Shown here one piece after another: positions 25,264-32,823 of a stretch of DNA of 64,000 nt; the stretch's first letter is position 1, and each line of letters opens with the position of its first letter. The translations under genes and the position numbers were made by a program. Under the pieces are notes generated by a model, which saw only the letters and a list, made by a program, of their open reading frames with translations, was not told the DNA's origin and did not search any database. Source of the DNA: DASSFZ01 sp035283185 (lineage in GTDB: Bacteria > Chloroflexota > Anaerolineae > Fen-1058); contig DATEUJ010000226.1 in the NCBI GenBank assembly GCA_035283185.1, positions 62,001-126,000 of the forward strand, written 5' to 3'.

Positions 25264-26403
25264 ATGGATTTTCGACTCTCTGAAGAACAGGAACTGTTTC
25301 GCAAGTCTGTCCGCGATTTCGTCGAAAAGGAGGTCATCCCGGCCGCGCGCGAGATGGACGAGCGGAGTGAGTTTCCGATGGCGCTGTTCCGGCGCTGCGG
25401 CGAGCTTGGCTACTTTGGGCTGCGCTATCCGGAATCGGTCGACGGGATGGGCGCCGACTTCACCACGTTCTGCCTGATGGCCGAGGAGATCGCGCGCGGG
25501 TCGCTCGCGCTGGCGGCAGCGGTCTCGATGCAGAGCCTGATGGGGACAGACTTCGTGTATCGTTTCGGGACGGACGATCACAAGGCACGCCTGCTCGCGC
25601 CCGCGCTGCGCGGCGAGAAGATCGGCACGATCGCAATGACTGAGCCGGATTTCGGCTCGGACCTGGGCGGCATCACCACTCGAGCGATCCGAGATGGCAA
25701 TGGCTGGGTGTTGAGCGGACGCAAGATGTGGATTACCTCTGCCACCGTCGCCGACTTCTTCACCGTCGCCGCCAAGACCGATCCCGACGCCGGGTTCAAG
25801 GGCATCGACATGTTCCTGGTCGAACGAGGCATGCCAGGGCTGTCGGTGGGCAAGCGGATCGAGAAGATGGGCGTGCGCGCGTCGGAGACATCCGAGTTGA
25901 TTTTGGAGAGCGTGCGTGTGCCGCCCGAGAACCTGCTGGGCGAGCAGGGCACGGGCTTCAAGAACCTCAGCGCGATCCTGGGGGAGATACGCACGATGAC
26001 CGGCGCGCTGTCGCTGGGGCTGGCGCAGGCCGCGCTCGACGCGTCGATTCGATACTCGCACGAGCGCGTGCAGTTCGGGAAGCCGATCGGCGCGTTTCAG
26101 GCGATTGCACACAAGATCGCCGAGATGGGCACGCACCTGGAGGCGGCGCGCGGATTGGTGTATCGCGCTGCATGGCACGTCGACACCGGCAAGCCGGACA
26201 TGAAACTGGCGTCGATGGCGAAGCTGTTCGCGACCGAGATGGCGAACAAGGCCGCCGACGAATGCACGCGCATCTTCGGCAGTTACGGCTTCGCGATGGA
26301 GTACGACGCGCAGCGCTACTTCCGCGACGCGCGCTTCTTGCTCTATGGCGGGGGGACAAGCGAAATCTTGAGAGGCATTATCGCGAAGGAGCTGGGAGTT
26401 TGA
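25264..26403 (+). CDS. Acyl-CoA dehydrogenase
   Basis: 379 residues, complete. Flavin and substrate motifs: AMTEPDFGSDLGGI, KMWITSATVADFF, YSHERVQFGKPIG and the C-terminal FGSYGFAMEY...YGGGTSEILRGI. The residue directly before GTSEI, where medium- and short-chain enzymes carry the catalytic Glu, is Gly here. The isovaleryl-type position (just before the conserved Arg of LGEIRTM) appears to be Ile. The base may lie elsewhere, as in some specialised dehydrogenases. Likely role: oxidation of a CoA-thioester intermediate from ring cleavage or amino acid breakdown. Confidence 0.88.
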   Translation: MDFRLSEEQELFRKSVRDFVEKEVIPAAREMDERSEFPMALFRRCGELGYFGLRYPESVDGMGADFTTFCLMAEEIARGSLALAAAVSMQSLMGTDFVYRFGTDDHKARLLAPALRGEKIGTIAMTEPDFGSDLGGITTRAIRDGNGWVLSGRKMWITSATVADFFTVAAKTDPDAGFKGIDMFLVERGMPGLSVGKRIEKMGVRASETSELILESVRVPPENLLGEQGTGFKNLSAILGEIRTMTGALSLGLAQAALDASIRYSHERVQFGKPIGAFQAIAHKIAEMGTHLEAARGLVYRAAWHVDTGKPDMKLASMAKLFATEMANKAADECTRIFGSYGFAMEYDAQRYFRDARFLLYGGGTSEILRGIIAKELGV

Positions 26404-26483
26404 TGGGCAACTCGGGGAACTCAAGGAACTCAGGGAACTATTCGAGTTCCTTCAGTGCCCTCAGTTCCTTGAGTTCCTGAATT
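26403..26483. repeat. Family E head-to-head array
   Basis: GGGAACTCAAGGAACTCAGG units, then GTTCCTTCAGTGCCCTCAG units in inverted orientation, between the dehydrogenase and MaoC genes. Confidence 0.8.
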
Positions 26484-26506
26484 CAAAGGCCCCAGGGAGA
26501 TTCTGA

Positions 26507-26962
26507 ATGACATACAAGACTCGCGGCCTGACTTTCGATCAGTTCAATCTTGAGGACACGTTCGTCTCGCAGGCGCGCACCGTCACCGAGGCCGACGTCG
26601 TGAATTTCGCCGGGCTGTCGGGCGACTTCAATCCGCTGCATACCGACGAAGAATTCGGCAAGACCACGCCGTTCGGCGGACGCATCGCCCACGGCATGCT
26701 CGTCGCAGCCATGGCGACGGGCATGGCGAACTGGACGGGCGTGTTCGAAGGCACGACCATCGCGCTCATGGAGCAGGTGATCCAGTACAAGGGCGCGGTG
26801 AAGTTCGGCGATACGGTCCATCTCGAACTGAAAGTGGCCGAGAAGAAGGAAACCTCCAAGCCGGATCGCGGTGTGGTCGTCTTCGAGACGCGCGTGTGCA
26901 ATCAAGAGGGCAAGGCCGTCATCGAAGGCAAGTGGACGCTGATGATGAAGCGATCTCAGTAA
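26507..26962 (+). CDS. MaoC-like enoyl-CoA hydratase
   Basis: A 151-residue hot-dog-fold protein. The (R)-hydratase catalytic pair is present as Asp40 and His45 in LSGDFNPLHTDEEFG, followed by FGGRIAHGMLVAAMA. It hydrates an enoyl-CoA to a 3-hydroxyacyl-CoA, fitting between the acyl-CoA dehydrogenase upstream and the two SDR dehydrogenases downstream. Confidence 0.86.
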   Translation: MTYKTRGLTFDQFNLEDTFVSQARTVTEADVVNFAGLSGDFNPLHTDEEFGKTTPFGGRIAHGMLVAAMATGMANWTGVFEGTTIALMEQVIQYKGAVKFGDTVHLELKVAEKKETSKPDRGVVVFETRVCNQEGKAVIEGKWTLMMKRSQ

Positions 26963-27063
26963 ACAGTGACCAGTAACCAGTAATCAGTAATCAGTGACCA
27001 GTAACCAGTAATCAGTAGCCGCTGATCACTGTTCACTGACCACTGATCACTGATTACTGATGA
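26958..27063. repeat. Family A head-to-head heptamer array
   Basis: CAGTGACCAGTAACCAGTAA units followed by GATCACTGTTCACTGACCAC units; inverted arms around a short GTAGCCGCTGATC centre. Confidence 0.83.
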
Positions 27064-27100
27064 CTATTCCTTACGCACAAACTGGAGAGGACTGAAAGTC

Positions 27101-27868
27101 ATGCGGCTCAAAGACAGAGTAGCACTCGTCACCGGCGGCGGGAGCGGCATCGGGCGGGCGACGGCGCTCCGCTTCGCTCGAGAAGGCGCATGTGTCGTGG
27201 TGTCGGACCTCGACGAGGCCGGGGTGAACGAGACGGCCCATCTCGTCGCCGAAGCGGGCGGCAAGGCCGTCGCCGTCGTCGGCAATGTGTCCGCGCGCGC
27301 CGACGCTCAGAAGATGGTCGACGCCGCCACGAGCCACTTCGGGCGGCTGGACATCCTCATTAACAACGCGGGCATCAACCGGGACGCGCTGGCCGTGCGC
27401 GTGAAGGACGGCGACGTGAAGATGATGTCCGAAGAACAGTGGGACTCGGTCATGGCTGTGAATCTCAAAGGCACCTTTCTGTGCGCGCAGGCGGCGAGTG
27501 TGTCGATGATGGCGCAGAAGTACGGGCGCGTCGTGAACACCTCGTCGATCGGCGCGCTCGGCAATGTGGGGCAGGCGAACTACTCGGCGTCGAAGGCAGG
27601 CGTGATCGGCCTGACGAAAACGCTGGCGCTGGAGTGGGCGCGGTTCAACATCACCGTCAATTGCGTCGCGCCGGGCGCGACGAAGACGCGCATGACGGCC
27701 GGCATCCCGGAGAACCTCATGGCCGGATTGATCGAGAAGATTCCATTCCGCCGTCTTGCCGAGCCTGAGGAAATCGCCGCGGCACATGTGTTCTTCGCCA
27801 GCGACGACGCGGGCTACGTCACCGGGCAGGTGCTGTTCGTCGACGGCGGAATCAGTGTCGGCGTGTAA
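27101..27868 (+). CDS. SDR-family 3-hydroxyacyl-CoA/3-oxoacyl dehydrogenase, copy 1
   Basis: 255 residues, classical short-chain dehydrogenase. Cofactor loop TGGGSGIGRATA, NNAG with structural Asn, catalytic Ser/Tyr/Lys in TSSIGAL...NYSASKAG, and the C-terminal GYVTGQVLFVDGGISVG. FabG/PhaB-like. The residue after strand 2 is Asp (VVVSDLDEAG), which favours NAD(H) over NADP(H). Beta-oxidation of a hydroxyacyl-CoA is likely in this neighbourhood. Confidence 0.86.
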   Translation: MRLKDRVALVTGGGSGIGRATALRFAREGACVVVSDLDEAGVNETAHLVAEAGGKAVAVVGNVSARADAQKMVDAATSHFGRLDILINNAGINRDALAVRVKDGDVKMMSEEQWDSVMAVNLKGTFLCAQAASVSMMAQKYGRVVNTSSIGALGNVGQANYSASKAGVIGLTKTLALEWARFNITVNCVAPGATKTRMTAGIPENLMAGLIEKIPFRRLAEPEEIAAAHVFFASDDAGYVTGQVLFVDGGISVGV

Positions 27869-27870
27869 GT

Positions 27871-27957
27871 GGGCCGATGGCTGATGGCATATGGCTTATC
27901 GCGTATCGCTTGCAGAGAAACGATAGGCGATACGCGATATGCGATAGGCGATACGCA
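27871..27957. repeat. Family B head-to-head heptamer array
   Basis: TGGCTTATCGCGTATCGCTT units, then GATAGGCGATACGCGATATG units. Confidence 0.82.
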
Positions 27958-27979
27958 GTTGTTGATGGAGAATGAAACA

Positions 27980-28723
27980 ATGGAACTGAAGGGCAAAGTG
28001 GCGATTGTGACGGGCGGCAGCCTGGGCATCGGGCGCGCGATCGCGCTCGACCTGGCCGCCCATGGCGCGGATATTGCGATCAATTATCGGAAGCACACCG
28101 ATGAAGCCAACCAGGTTGTGTGCGAGGCCGAGCGCATGGGGCGGCGCGGGCTGGCTGTGCAGGCCGACGTGGCGTCGTTCGGCGACGCGCTGCGGATGGT
28201 CGATGCCGTCCGCGAGAAGCTCGGCCGGCTGGACATCCTGGTGAACAACGCTGGCATCAATCGCGACGCCCTGGTGTGGAAGATGGACGAGACCCAGTGG
28301 GACGAAGTCATGGCCACCAATCTCAAGGGCTACTTCAACTACATTCACGCCGCTGCACCGATCTTCAAGGAGCAAGGCTCGGGCAAGATCGTCAACATCA
28401 CCTCGATCAATGGACTGCGCGGCAAGTTCGGCCAGTCCAACTACTCGGCGGCCAAGGCCGGGATCATCGGATTGACCAAGGCCGTCGCGCGCGAGCTAGG
28501 CAAGTTCAATGTCAACGTCAACGCCGTCGCGCCGGGCTTGATCGAGACGGAGATGATGCGACAAGCGCCGCAGGACGTCAAGGACAGGGCGCTGGCCGAG
28601 ATCGTGCTGGGCCGGCTGGGCGCGCCTGAAGAAGTCGCGCACGTCGTCACGTTCCTCTGCTCCGATCTCGCGCGGCATATCACGGGTGAAGTCGTCAAGG
28701 TGGATGGAGGGCAGTACATTTGA
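27980..28723 (+). CDS. SDR-family 3-oxoacyl-(ACP/CoA) reductase, copy 2
   Basis: A 247-residue FabG-like enzyme. TGGSLGIGRAIA, NNAGINRDALVW, the catalytic Ser/Tyr/Lys (TSINGLRGKFGQSNYSAAKAG) and the C-terminal HITGEVVKVDGGQYI are all present. Strand 2 ends INYRKH, suggesting NADP(H). It thus may work opposite to, or on another substrate than, copy 1. ATG at 27980 chosen for its spacing from GGAG; 27965 is also possible. Confidence 0.85.
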   Translation: MELKGKVAIVTGGSLGIGRAIALDLAAHGADIAINYRKHTDEANQVVCEAERMGRRGLAVQADVASFGDALRMVDAVREKLGRLDILVNNAGINRDALVWKMDETQWDEVMATNLKGYFNYIHAAAPIFKEQGSGKIVNITSINGLRGKFGQSNYSAAKAGIIGLTKAVARELGKFNVNVNAVAPGLIETEMMRQAPQDVKDRALAEIVLGRLGAPEEVAHVVTFLCSDLARHITGEVVKVDGGQYI

Positions 28724-28769
28724 ACTTCAAACTCCAAAACTCAAACTTCAAAATTCAAACTCCAAAGAG
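28722..28769. repeat. Family D array
   Basis: ACTTCAAACTCCAAAACTC-type units immediately after the SDR stop. The last AAAGAGG serves as ribosome-binding site for the thiolase gene, as the same motif does at other gene starts. Confidence 0.8.
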
Positions 28770-28777
28770 GCGAGAAC

Positions 28778-30001
28778 ATGCGTGAGGCAGTGATCGTAGA
28801 AGCCGTGCGGACGCCGATCGGGCGGCACGGCGGCGTGTTGAAGGACGTACGGCCGGACGATCTGGCTGCGCTGGTGATTGCGGAGGTCCTCAAGCGCTCG
28901 GGCGTCGATCCGGCTCTGGTCGAGGAAGTGTATTTCGGTTGCGCGAACCAGGCCGGCGAAGACAATCGGAACGTGGCGCGCATGGGCGTGCTGCTGGCCG
29001 GGCTTCCGGTGTCGGTGGCGGCGGTGACGTTCAATCGCTTGTGCGCCTCGGGACTGGCTGCTGTGAATGCCGCAGCGCGCGCGATCAAGGCCGGCGAGGG
29101 CGATGTGTACATTGCGGGCGGCGTCGAGAGCATGACACGCGCGCCGTACGCGATCCCCAAGACCAGCCCGGAGTGGGCCTTCGGCAATGTAACAGCCTGG
29201 GACACGACGATCGGCTGGCGCTTCCCGAACCAGAAACTCAAGGACCGGTATGGCAACGATTCGATGGGGGAGACGGCCGAGAATGTGCACGAGTTGACCA
29301 AGACCATTTCGCGCGAAGAGCAAGACCAATTCGCCTTGGCGTCGCATCAACGCGCGGTGGCGGCGATCGAGTCTGGCAAGTTCGCCGAAGAGATCGTGCC
29401 CGTTTCGATTCCGCAGCGGAAAGGCGATCCGATCGTAGTCAGCCGCGACGAGCATCCGCGTCCTGACACCTCGATGGAATCCCTGGGCAAGCTGCGGCCG
29501 GCGTTTCGCCAGGGCGGGACGGTGACGGCGGGCAACGCGAGCGGGATCAACGACGGCGCGGCGGCCGTGCTGCTGATGAGCGCGGAGAGGGCGCGCGAGC
29601 TGGGCAAGAAGCCGTTGGCTCGCATCGTGGCGAGTGCGGCGGCGGGCGTTGAGCCGCGCACGATGGGCCTCGGCCCGATCCCGGCCACGCGTAAGGCGCT
29701 GGCGCGCGCCGGGCTCAAGCTCGACGACATCGGGCTGATCGAGCTAAACGAAGCGTTTGCGGTTCAGGCGCTGGCCGTGATGAAGGAGCTTGGCTTCCGG
29801 CACGAGATCACCAACGTCAACGGCGGGGCGATCGCGCTGGGCCATCCGCTCGGCTGCTCCGGCGCGCGCATCGTGTGCACGCTGGTGCACGAGATGCAGC
29901 GCCGCGCCCCGAACGAGAAGCGACCTTACTACGGGCTGGCGACGCTGTGCGTGGGCGTGGGGCAGGGGGAGACGACGATCGTGGAGTGGGTGGGGGATTG
30001 A
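28778..30001 (+). CDS. Acetyl-CoA acyltransferase (thiolase), PcaF/PaaJ-like
   Basis: 407 residues, full thiolase. Nucleophilic Cys in NRLCASGLAAVNAA, NEAFAVQAL, the GHPLGCSGAR loop with the catalytic His, and the second Cys in ATLCVGVGQGETTIVE. It releases acetyl-CoA from a 3-oxoacyl-CoA. Length and the NRLCASG motif resemble beta-ketoadipyl-CoA thiolases, but any 3-oxoacyl-CoA (3-oxopimelyl-CoA from benzoyl-CoA breakdown in particular) is a reasonable substrate. Confidence 0.9.
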   Translation: MREAVIVEAVRTPIGRHGGVLKDVRPDDLAALVIAEVLKRSGVDPALVEEVYFGCANQAGEDNRNVARMGVLLAGLPVSVAAVTFNRLCASGLAAVNAAARAIKAGEGDVYIAGGVESMTRAPYAIPKTSPEWAFGNVTAWDTTIGWRFPNQKLKDRYGNDSMGETAENVHELTKTISREEQDQFALASHQRAVAAIESGKFAEEIVPVSIPQRKGDPIVVSRDEHPRPDTSMESLGKLRPAFRQGGTVTAGNASGINDGAAAVLLMSAERARELGKKPLARIVASAAAGVEPRTMGLGPIPATRKALARAGLKLDDIGLIELNEAFAVQALAVMKELGFRHEITNVNGGAIALGHPLGCSGARIVCTLVHEMQRRAPNEKRPYYGLATLCVGVGQGETTIVEWVGD

Positions 30002-30066
30002 CGCGTGATGCGTGATGCGTGAAACGTGAAGCGTAAAACGTGAAGCGTGAAGCGTAAAACGTGAAG
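30001..30066. repeat. Family C heptamer array
   Basis: ACGCGTGATGCGTGATGCGTG and CGTGAAGCGTAAAACG units from the thiolase stop to the next ribosome-binding site (GGAGAGGGAG). Confidence 0.8.
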
Positions 30067-30077
30067 GAGAGGGAGCT

Positions 30078-31304
30078 ATGCAATTCCAGAATGCCTTCGT
30101 GCCCTACGGTGGCTACTGGTGCACGCCGTTCGTGAAGTGGCAGGGGAATTTCGCCAACCTGCATCCTTTGACGTTTGCCGCCGACGTCGCCAGGCGCGCG
30201 CTGGCGGAGCGGCAGATCGATCCCAAGGCTTTCGATGCGCTGTTCCTGGGCATGACTGTCCCGGCGAAGAACTCGTTTTACGGCGCACCGTGGGTGGCGG
30301 GAATGATCGGCGCCGAAGGCGTCACCGGCCCAACGTTCGGCCAGGCGTGCGCGACATCGGCGCGGGTGATCGGCAGCGCGGCTTTTGAGATCGAAGTAGG
30401 AAACGGAACACGCAACACAATCCTGTGTCTCACCGCCGATCGCACGTCGAACGGCCCGCACATGGTGTACCCCAACCCGACCAGTCCCGGCGGCAGGCCC
30501 GACGCCGAGGACTGGGTGTGGGACAACTTCAACTGCGATCCGTTCGCAGGCAACGCGATGATCGAGACAGCGGAGAACGTCGCGCGCGAAGAAGAGATCA
30601 CGACCGAAGAGCAGCACGAGGTCGCGCTGATGCGCTACCGGCAATATCAAGACGCGCTGAACGACGCCGCCGCCTTCCACAGGCGCTACATGGTGACGCC
30701 GGTCGAAGTGAATCCTTCTGGCCGGAAAGTCCTCGCCACGGTCAAGGACGACGAGGGCGTCTTTCCGACCAGTGCCGAGGGACTGGCCAAACTCAGGCCG
30801 GTGCTGAAGGACGGCACGGTGACGTACGGCGCGCAGACCTATCCAGCGGACGGCAATGCCGGCATGATCGTCACGACGAAGGAACGGGCGGAGGAACTGA
30901 GTCAAAATCCAAAGGGTCAAAATCCAAAGATCAAAATCCAAATCCTCAGTTTCGCGCAGGGTCGCGCCAAGAAGGGTTTCATGCCGATGGCGAACCTGCC
31001 GGCGACCCGGCGCGCGCTGGAACTGGCCGGTATTGGCATCGCCGACGTGAAGGCGATCAAGACGCACAATCCCTTCGCCGTCAACGACGTTTATTTCGCG
31101 CGCGCGATGGGGGTGAAGAAAGAGGCGATGAACAACTATGGCTCATCGCTGGTGTGGGGACACCCGCAGGCACCGACCGGGATGCGCCTGATCATCGAGT
31201 TGATCGAGGAACTGGTCCTCCTCGGCGGCGGGCATGGGTTGTTCAGCGGCTGCGCGGCCGGCGATACGGCGGCGGCGGTGGTGGTGAAGGTCAGTGATCA
31301 GTAA
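30078..31304 (+). CDS. Thiolase-family protein, repeat-invaded
   Basis: 408 residues of thiolase fold but distant from the previous gene. Probable nucleophile Cys in FGQACATSARVIGSAA, THNPFAVND in place of NEAFA, WGHPQAPTGMR in place of GHPLG, and a second Cys in LFSGCAAGDTAAA. These changes resemble unconventional thiolases that act on bulky or branched acyl-CoAs. Residues about 275-289 (SQNPKGQNPKIKIQI) come from a family D repeat in a surface loop, and the final residues (VSDQ) from a family A array. Confidence 0.8.
   Translation: MQFQNAFVPYGGYWCTPFVKWQGNFANLHPLTFAADVARRALAERQIDPKAFDALFLGMTVPAKNSFYGAPWVAGMIGAEGVTGPTFGQACATSARVIGSAAFEIEVGNGTRNTILCLTADRTSNGPHMVYPNPTSPGGRPDAEDWVWDNFNCDPFAGNAMIETAENVAREEEITTEEQHEVALMRYRQYQDALNDAAAFHRRYMVTPVEVNPSGRKVLATVKDDEGVFPTSAEGLAKLRPVLKDGTVTYGAQTYPADGNAGMIVTTKERAEELSQNPKGQNPKIKIQILSFAQGRAKKGFMPMANLPATRRALELAGIGIADVKAIKTHNPFAVNDVYFARAMGVKKEAMNNYGSSLVWGHPQAPTGMRLIIELIEELVLLGGGHGLFSGCAAGDTAAAVVVKVSDQ
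30901..30945. repeat. Family D array in frame in the thiolase-like gene
   Basis: GTCAAAATCCAAAGGGTC-type units, in frame. Confidence 0.82.
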
Positions 31305-31405
31305 TTAGTAATCAGTAATCAGTAATTAGTGGCTCAGTCATCCGAAGTATCAACCGGTCACTGATAACTGGTCACTGATGACTGGTCACTGATAACTGGT
31401 CACTG
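31290..31405. repeat. Family A head-to-head heptamer array
   Basis: CAGTGATCAGTAATTAGTAA units, an unrelated centre (GGCTCAGTCATCCGAAG), then CACTGATAACTGGTCACTGA units. Confidence 0.83.
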
Positions 31406-31412
31406 AGGCAAC

Positions 31413-31835
31413 ATGACAAGACCGATTCGCATACTCATTGCCAAGCCCGGCCTCGACGGTCACGATCGCGGGGCGAAGGTGGTGGCGCTGGCGCTGCGCG
31501 ACGCCGGCTTCGAAGTGATCTACACCGGCCTGCACCAGACCGTCGAGCAGATTGTAGAGGCAGCGCTGCAGGAAGACGTGGACGCAATCGGGCTGTCGAT
31601 CCTGTCGGGCGCGCACCTGCCGATCGCGCGCAAGTTGATGGATCGATTACGCGCGACGAACGCCGAGGACGTGATCGTGCTCGTCGGCGGCAACATCCCG
31701 GAGCGTGACGTCGAGCCGCTGAAGGCGCTGGGCGTGGCGGGCGTATTCCCGACCGGGAGCAGCTTTAAGGCGATGGCAGCGTTCATCCGGGAGAGAGTCA
31801 CAGCAAGCGAAGCTGTGTCACACGCGGGTCAATGA
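31413..31835 (+). CDS. B12-binding small subunit of methylmalonyl-CoA-type mutase
   Basis: 140 residues: the stand-alone cobalamin-binding domain of acyl-CoA mutases. DxHxxG is present as LDGHDRGAKVVA (His supplies the lower cobalt ligand), followed by LSILSGAH and VGGNIPERD. Partner of the large subunit at 35157. The two are normally adjacent but here are separated by a 3.3-kb AT-richer island. The 3' end overlaps the convergent protease gene by 38 bases, so the last residues may be altered by the insertion. Confidence 0.9.
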   Translation: MTRPIRILIAKPGLDGHDRGAKVVALALRDAGFEVIYTGLHQTVEQIVEAALQEDVDAIGLSILSGAHLPIARKLMDRLRATNAEDVIVLVGGNIPERDVEPLKALGVAGVFPTGSSFKAMAAFIRERVTASEAVSHAGQ

Positions 31836-32175
31836 TGATGTCGTCGGCTTCGAAATCCAGTTTGAGGCGCCACTTCTGCATGGTGGTCGCGCCGATAATG
31901 GCAAGTTCGGAGAGGCCGGGGATAAGCATGAATTCATCGGAGAAGCGATATTCGCCAATGTAGAAGTTCAATGCCACCCGCCGCGTGGCGGTGAGCGTTT
32001 CGCCGTCCTTCGCGGTGCCGAAGATCATCGGTTCGGGCACGATGGCGGGGTTTTCCAGTTGCTCGGCGAGTTCAGGCTGGATGACAGAGTAACTGGCGCC
32101 GCTATCGAAAATGACGGTTAGTTCTCGCTGCCCTTTTGATCCGGCCAGTCGGACGGTCTTCTGGATGATAGCCAT
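31798..32175 (-). CDS. Retropepsin-like aspartic protease
   Basis: 125 residues. Catalytic motif FDSGASYSVI, then ELAIIGATTMQKWRLKLDFE, the flap-distal IIG motif of retropepsin-like clan AA peptidases. The start at 32175 (MAIIQKTVRL) is chosen because upstream in-frame codons look non-coding. No signal peptide. Such single-domain proteases are common as stand-alone genes or near toxin-like modules in bacteria; the substrate is unknown. It faces the mutase small-subunit gene and lies at the left edge of the island. Confidence 0.75.
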   Translation of the reverse strand: MAIIQKTVRLAGSKGQRELTVIFDSGASYSVIQPELAEQLENPAIVPEPMIFGTAKDGETLTATRRVALNFYIGEYRFSDEFMLIPGLSELAIIGATTMQKWRLKLDFEADDIIIDPRVTQLRLL

Positions 32176-32329
32176 TACTTTGCACTCGCTGATGATGCTG
32201 CCGGCATGGTTAGTGAACCGAACCGCCACCAATACAATTGTACCACAAACGGTGACCGATCTAGGAGACGGGCGTGCCCCAATTTCAGAACACAATATCA
32301 GTTGCCGATGTGACTAACGCCTTTTTGCT

Positions 32330-32613
32330 CATCGTTTGGCTGTTTCCCGGCATGATCCAGCCGATCGTTTATCAGAGCAGTCGGCGCAACACGTCTTCGA
32401 TCACGCGAAGAAGAAAGCTGGCATCACCAAACCTGCCACCTTCCACACGTTGCGTCACTCCTTGCGACACACCTGCTTGAAGACGGCGTGGATATGCGCT
32501 ATATTCAAGAACTGTTAGGATATGGCAGCATCAAGACGACCGAGCAATACACGCATATCACGCAAAAGGGGAAGGAGCGGATTAGGAGTCCGCTAGACAA
32601 CATGCAACTATAG
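32330..32613 (+). pseudogene. Decayed tyrosine recombinase/integrase C-terminal fragment
   Basis: Three frames must be joined: WLFPG; then DPADRLSEQSAQHVFDHAKK and AGITKPATFHTLRHS; then LLEDGVDMRYIQELLGYGS and IKTTEQYTHITQKG to a stop at 32611. Together they match the catalytic half of phage-type integrases: Arg in HTLRHS and nucleophile Tyr in TTEQYTH. One frameshift is near 32353, another near 32462 (CACTCCTTGCGACACACC lacks one base). Non-functional; marks the island as once mobile. Confidence 0.8.
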
Positions 32614-32823
32614 GAGGAGCAAATGAATGCCCCATAACAGCCGAAGGATCCCTGGCGAGAAAAAGCGTCGTGTTGGATATACGACACAAAGTTTGACGTG
32701 GAGCACCCCATAGCGGCGTGTTTCCCGCTATGAATGTGTCGTGGAGTGTAAGTTTCCAGACATTCCGTTCCAATCCAATCGTAGTCTCCAATCGCAAGTA
32801 GTGTAACTCTGTTAGGAATATCC
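32614..32823. other. Leader region of the GHKL/HEPN gene pair
   Basis: 210 AT-richer bases without a convincing gene. GGAGGAGC at 32612-32619 sits after the integrase stop but is not followed by a long frame. It contains an inverted copy of the 13-bp island motif at 32755-32767. Confidence 0.4.
32755..32767 (-). repeat. Island motif copy 1 (inverted)
   Basis: TCCAGACATTCCG, the exact reverse complement of CGGAATGTCTGGA at 34221. Confidence 0.65.

Noticed and set aside
28778..31835. Benzylsuccinate-type (bbs) toluene pathway
   Set aside because: Two SDRs, a thiolase pair and CoA transferase could suggest it, but there is no glycyl-radical synthase and the genes fit general beta-oxidation.
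32274..32518. Short intact frames at the integrase site as real small genes
   Set aside because: They are pieces of one integrase reading frame broken by two frameshifts.
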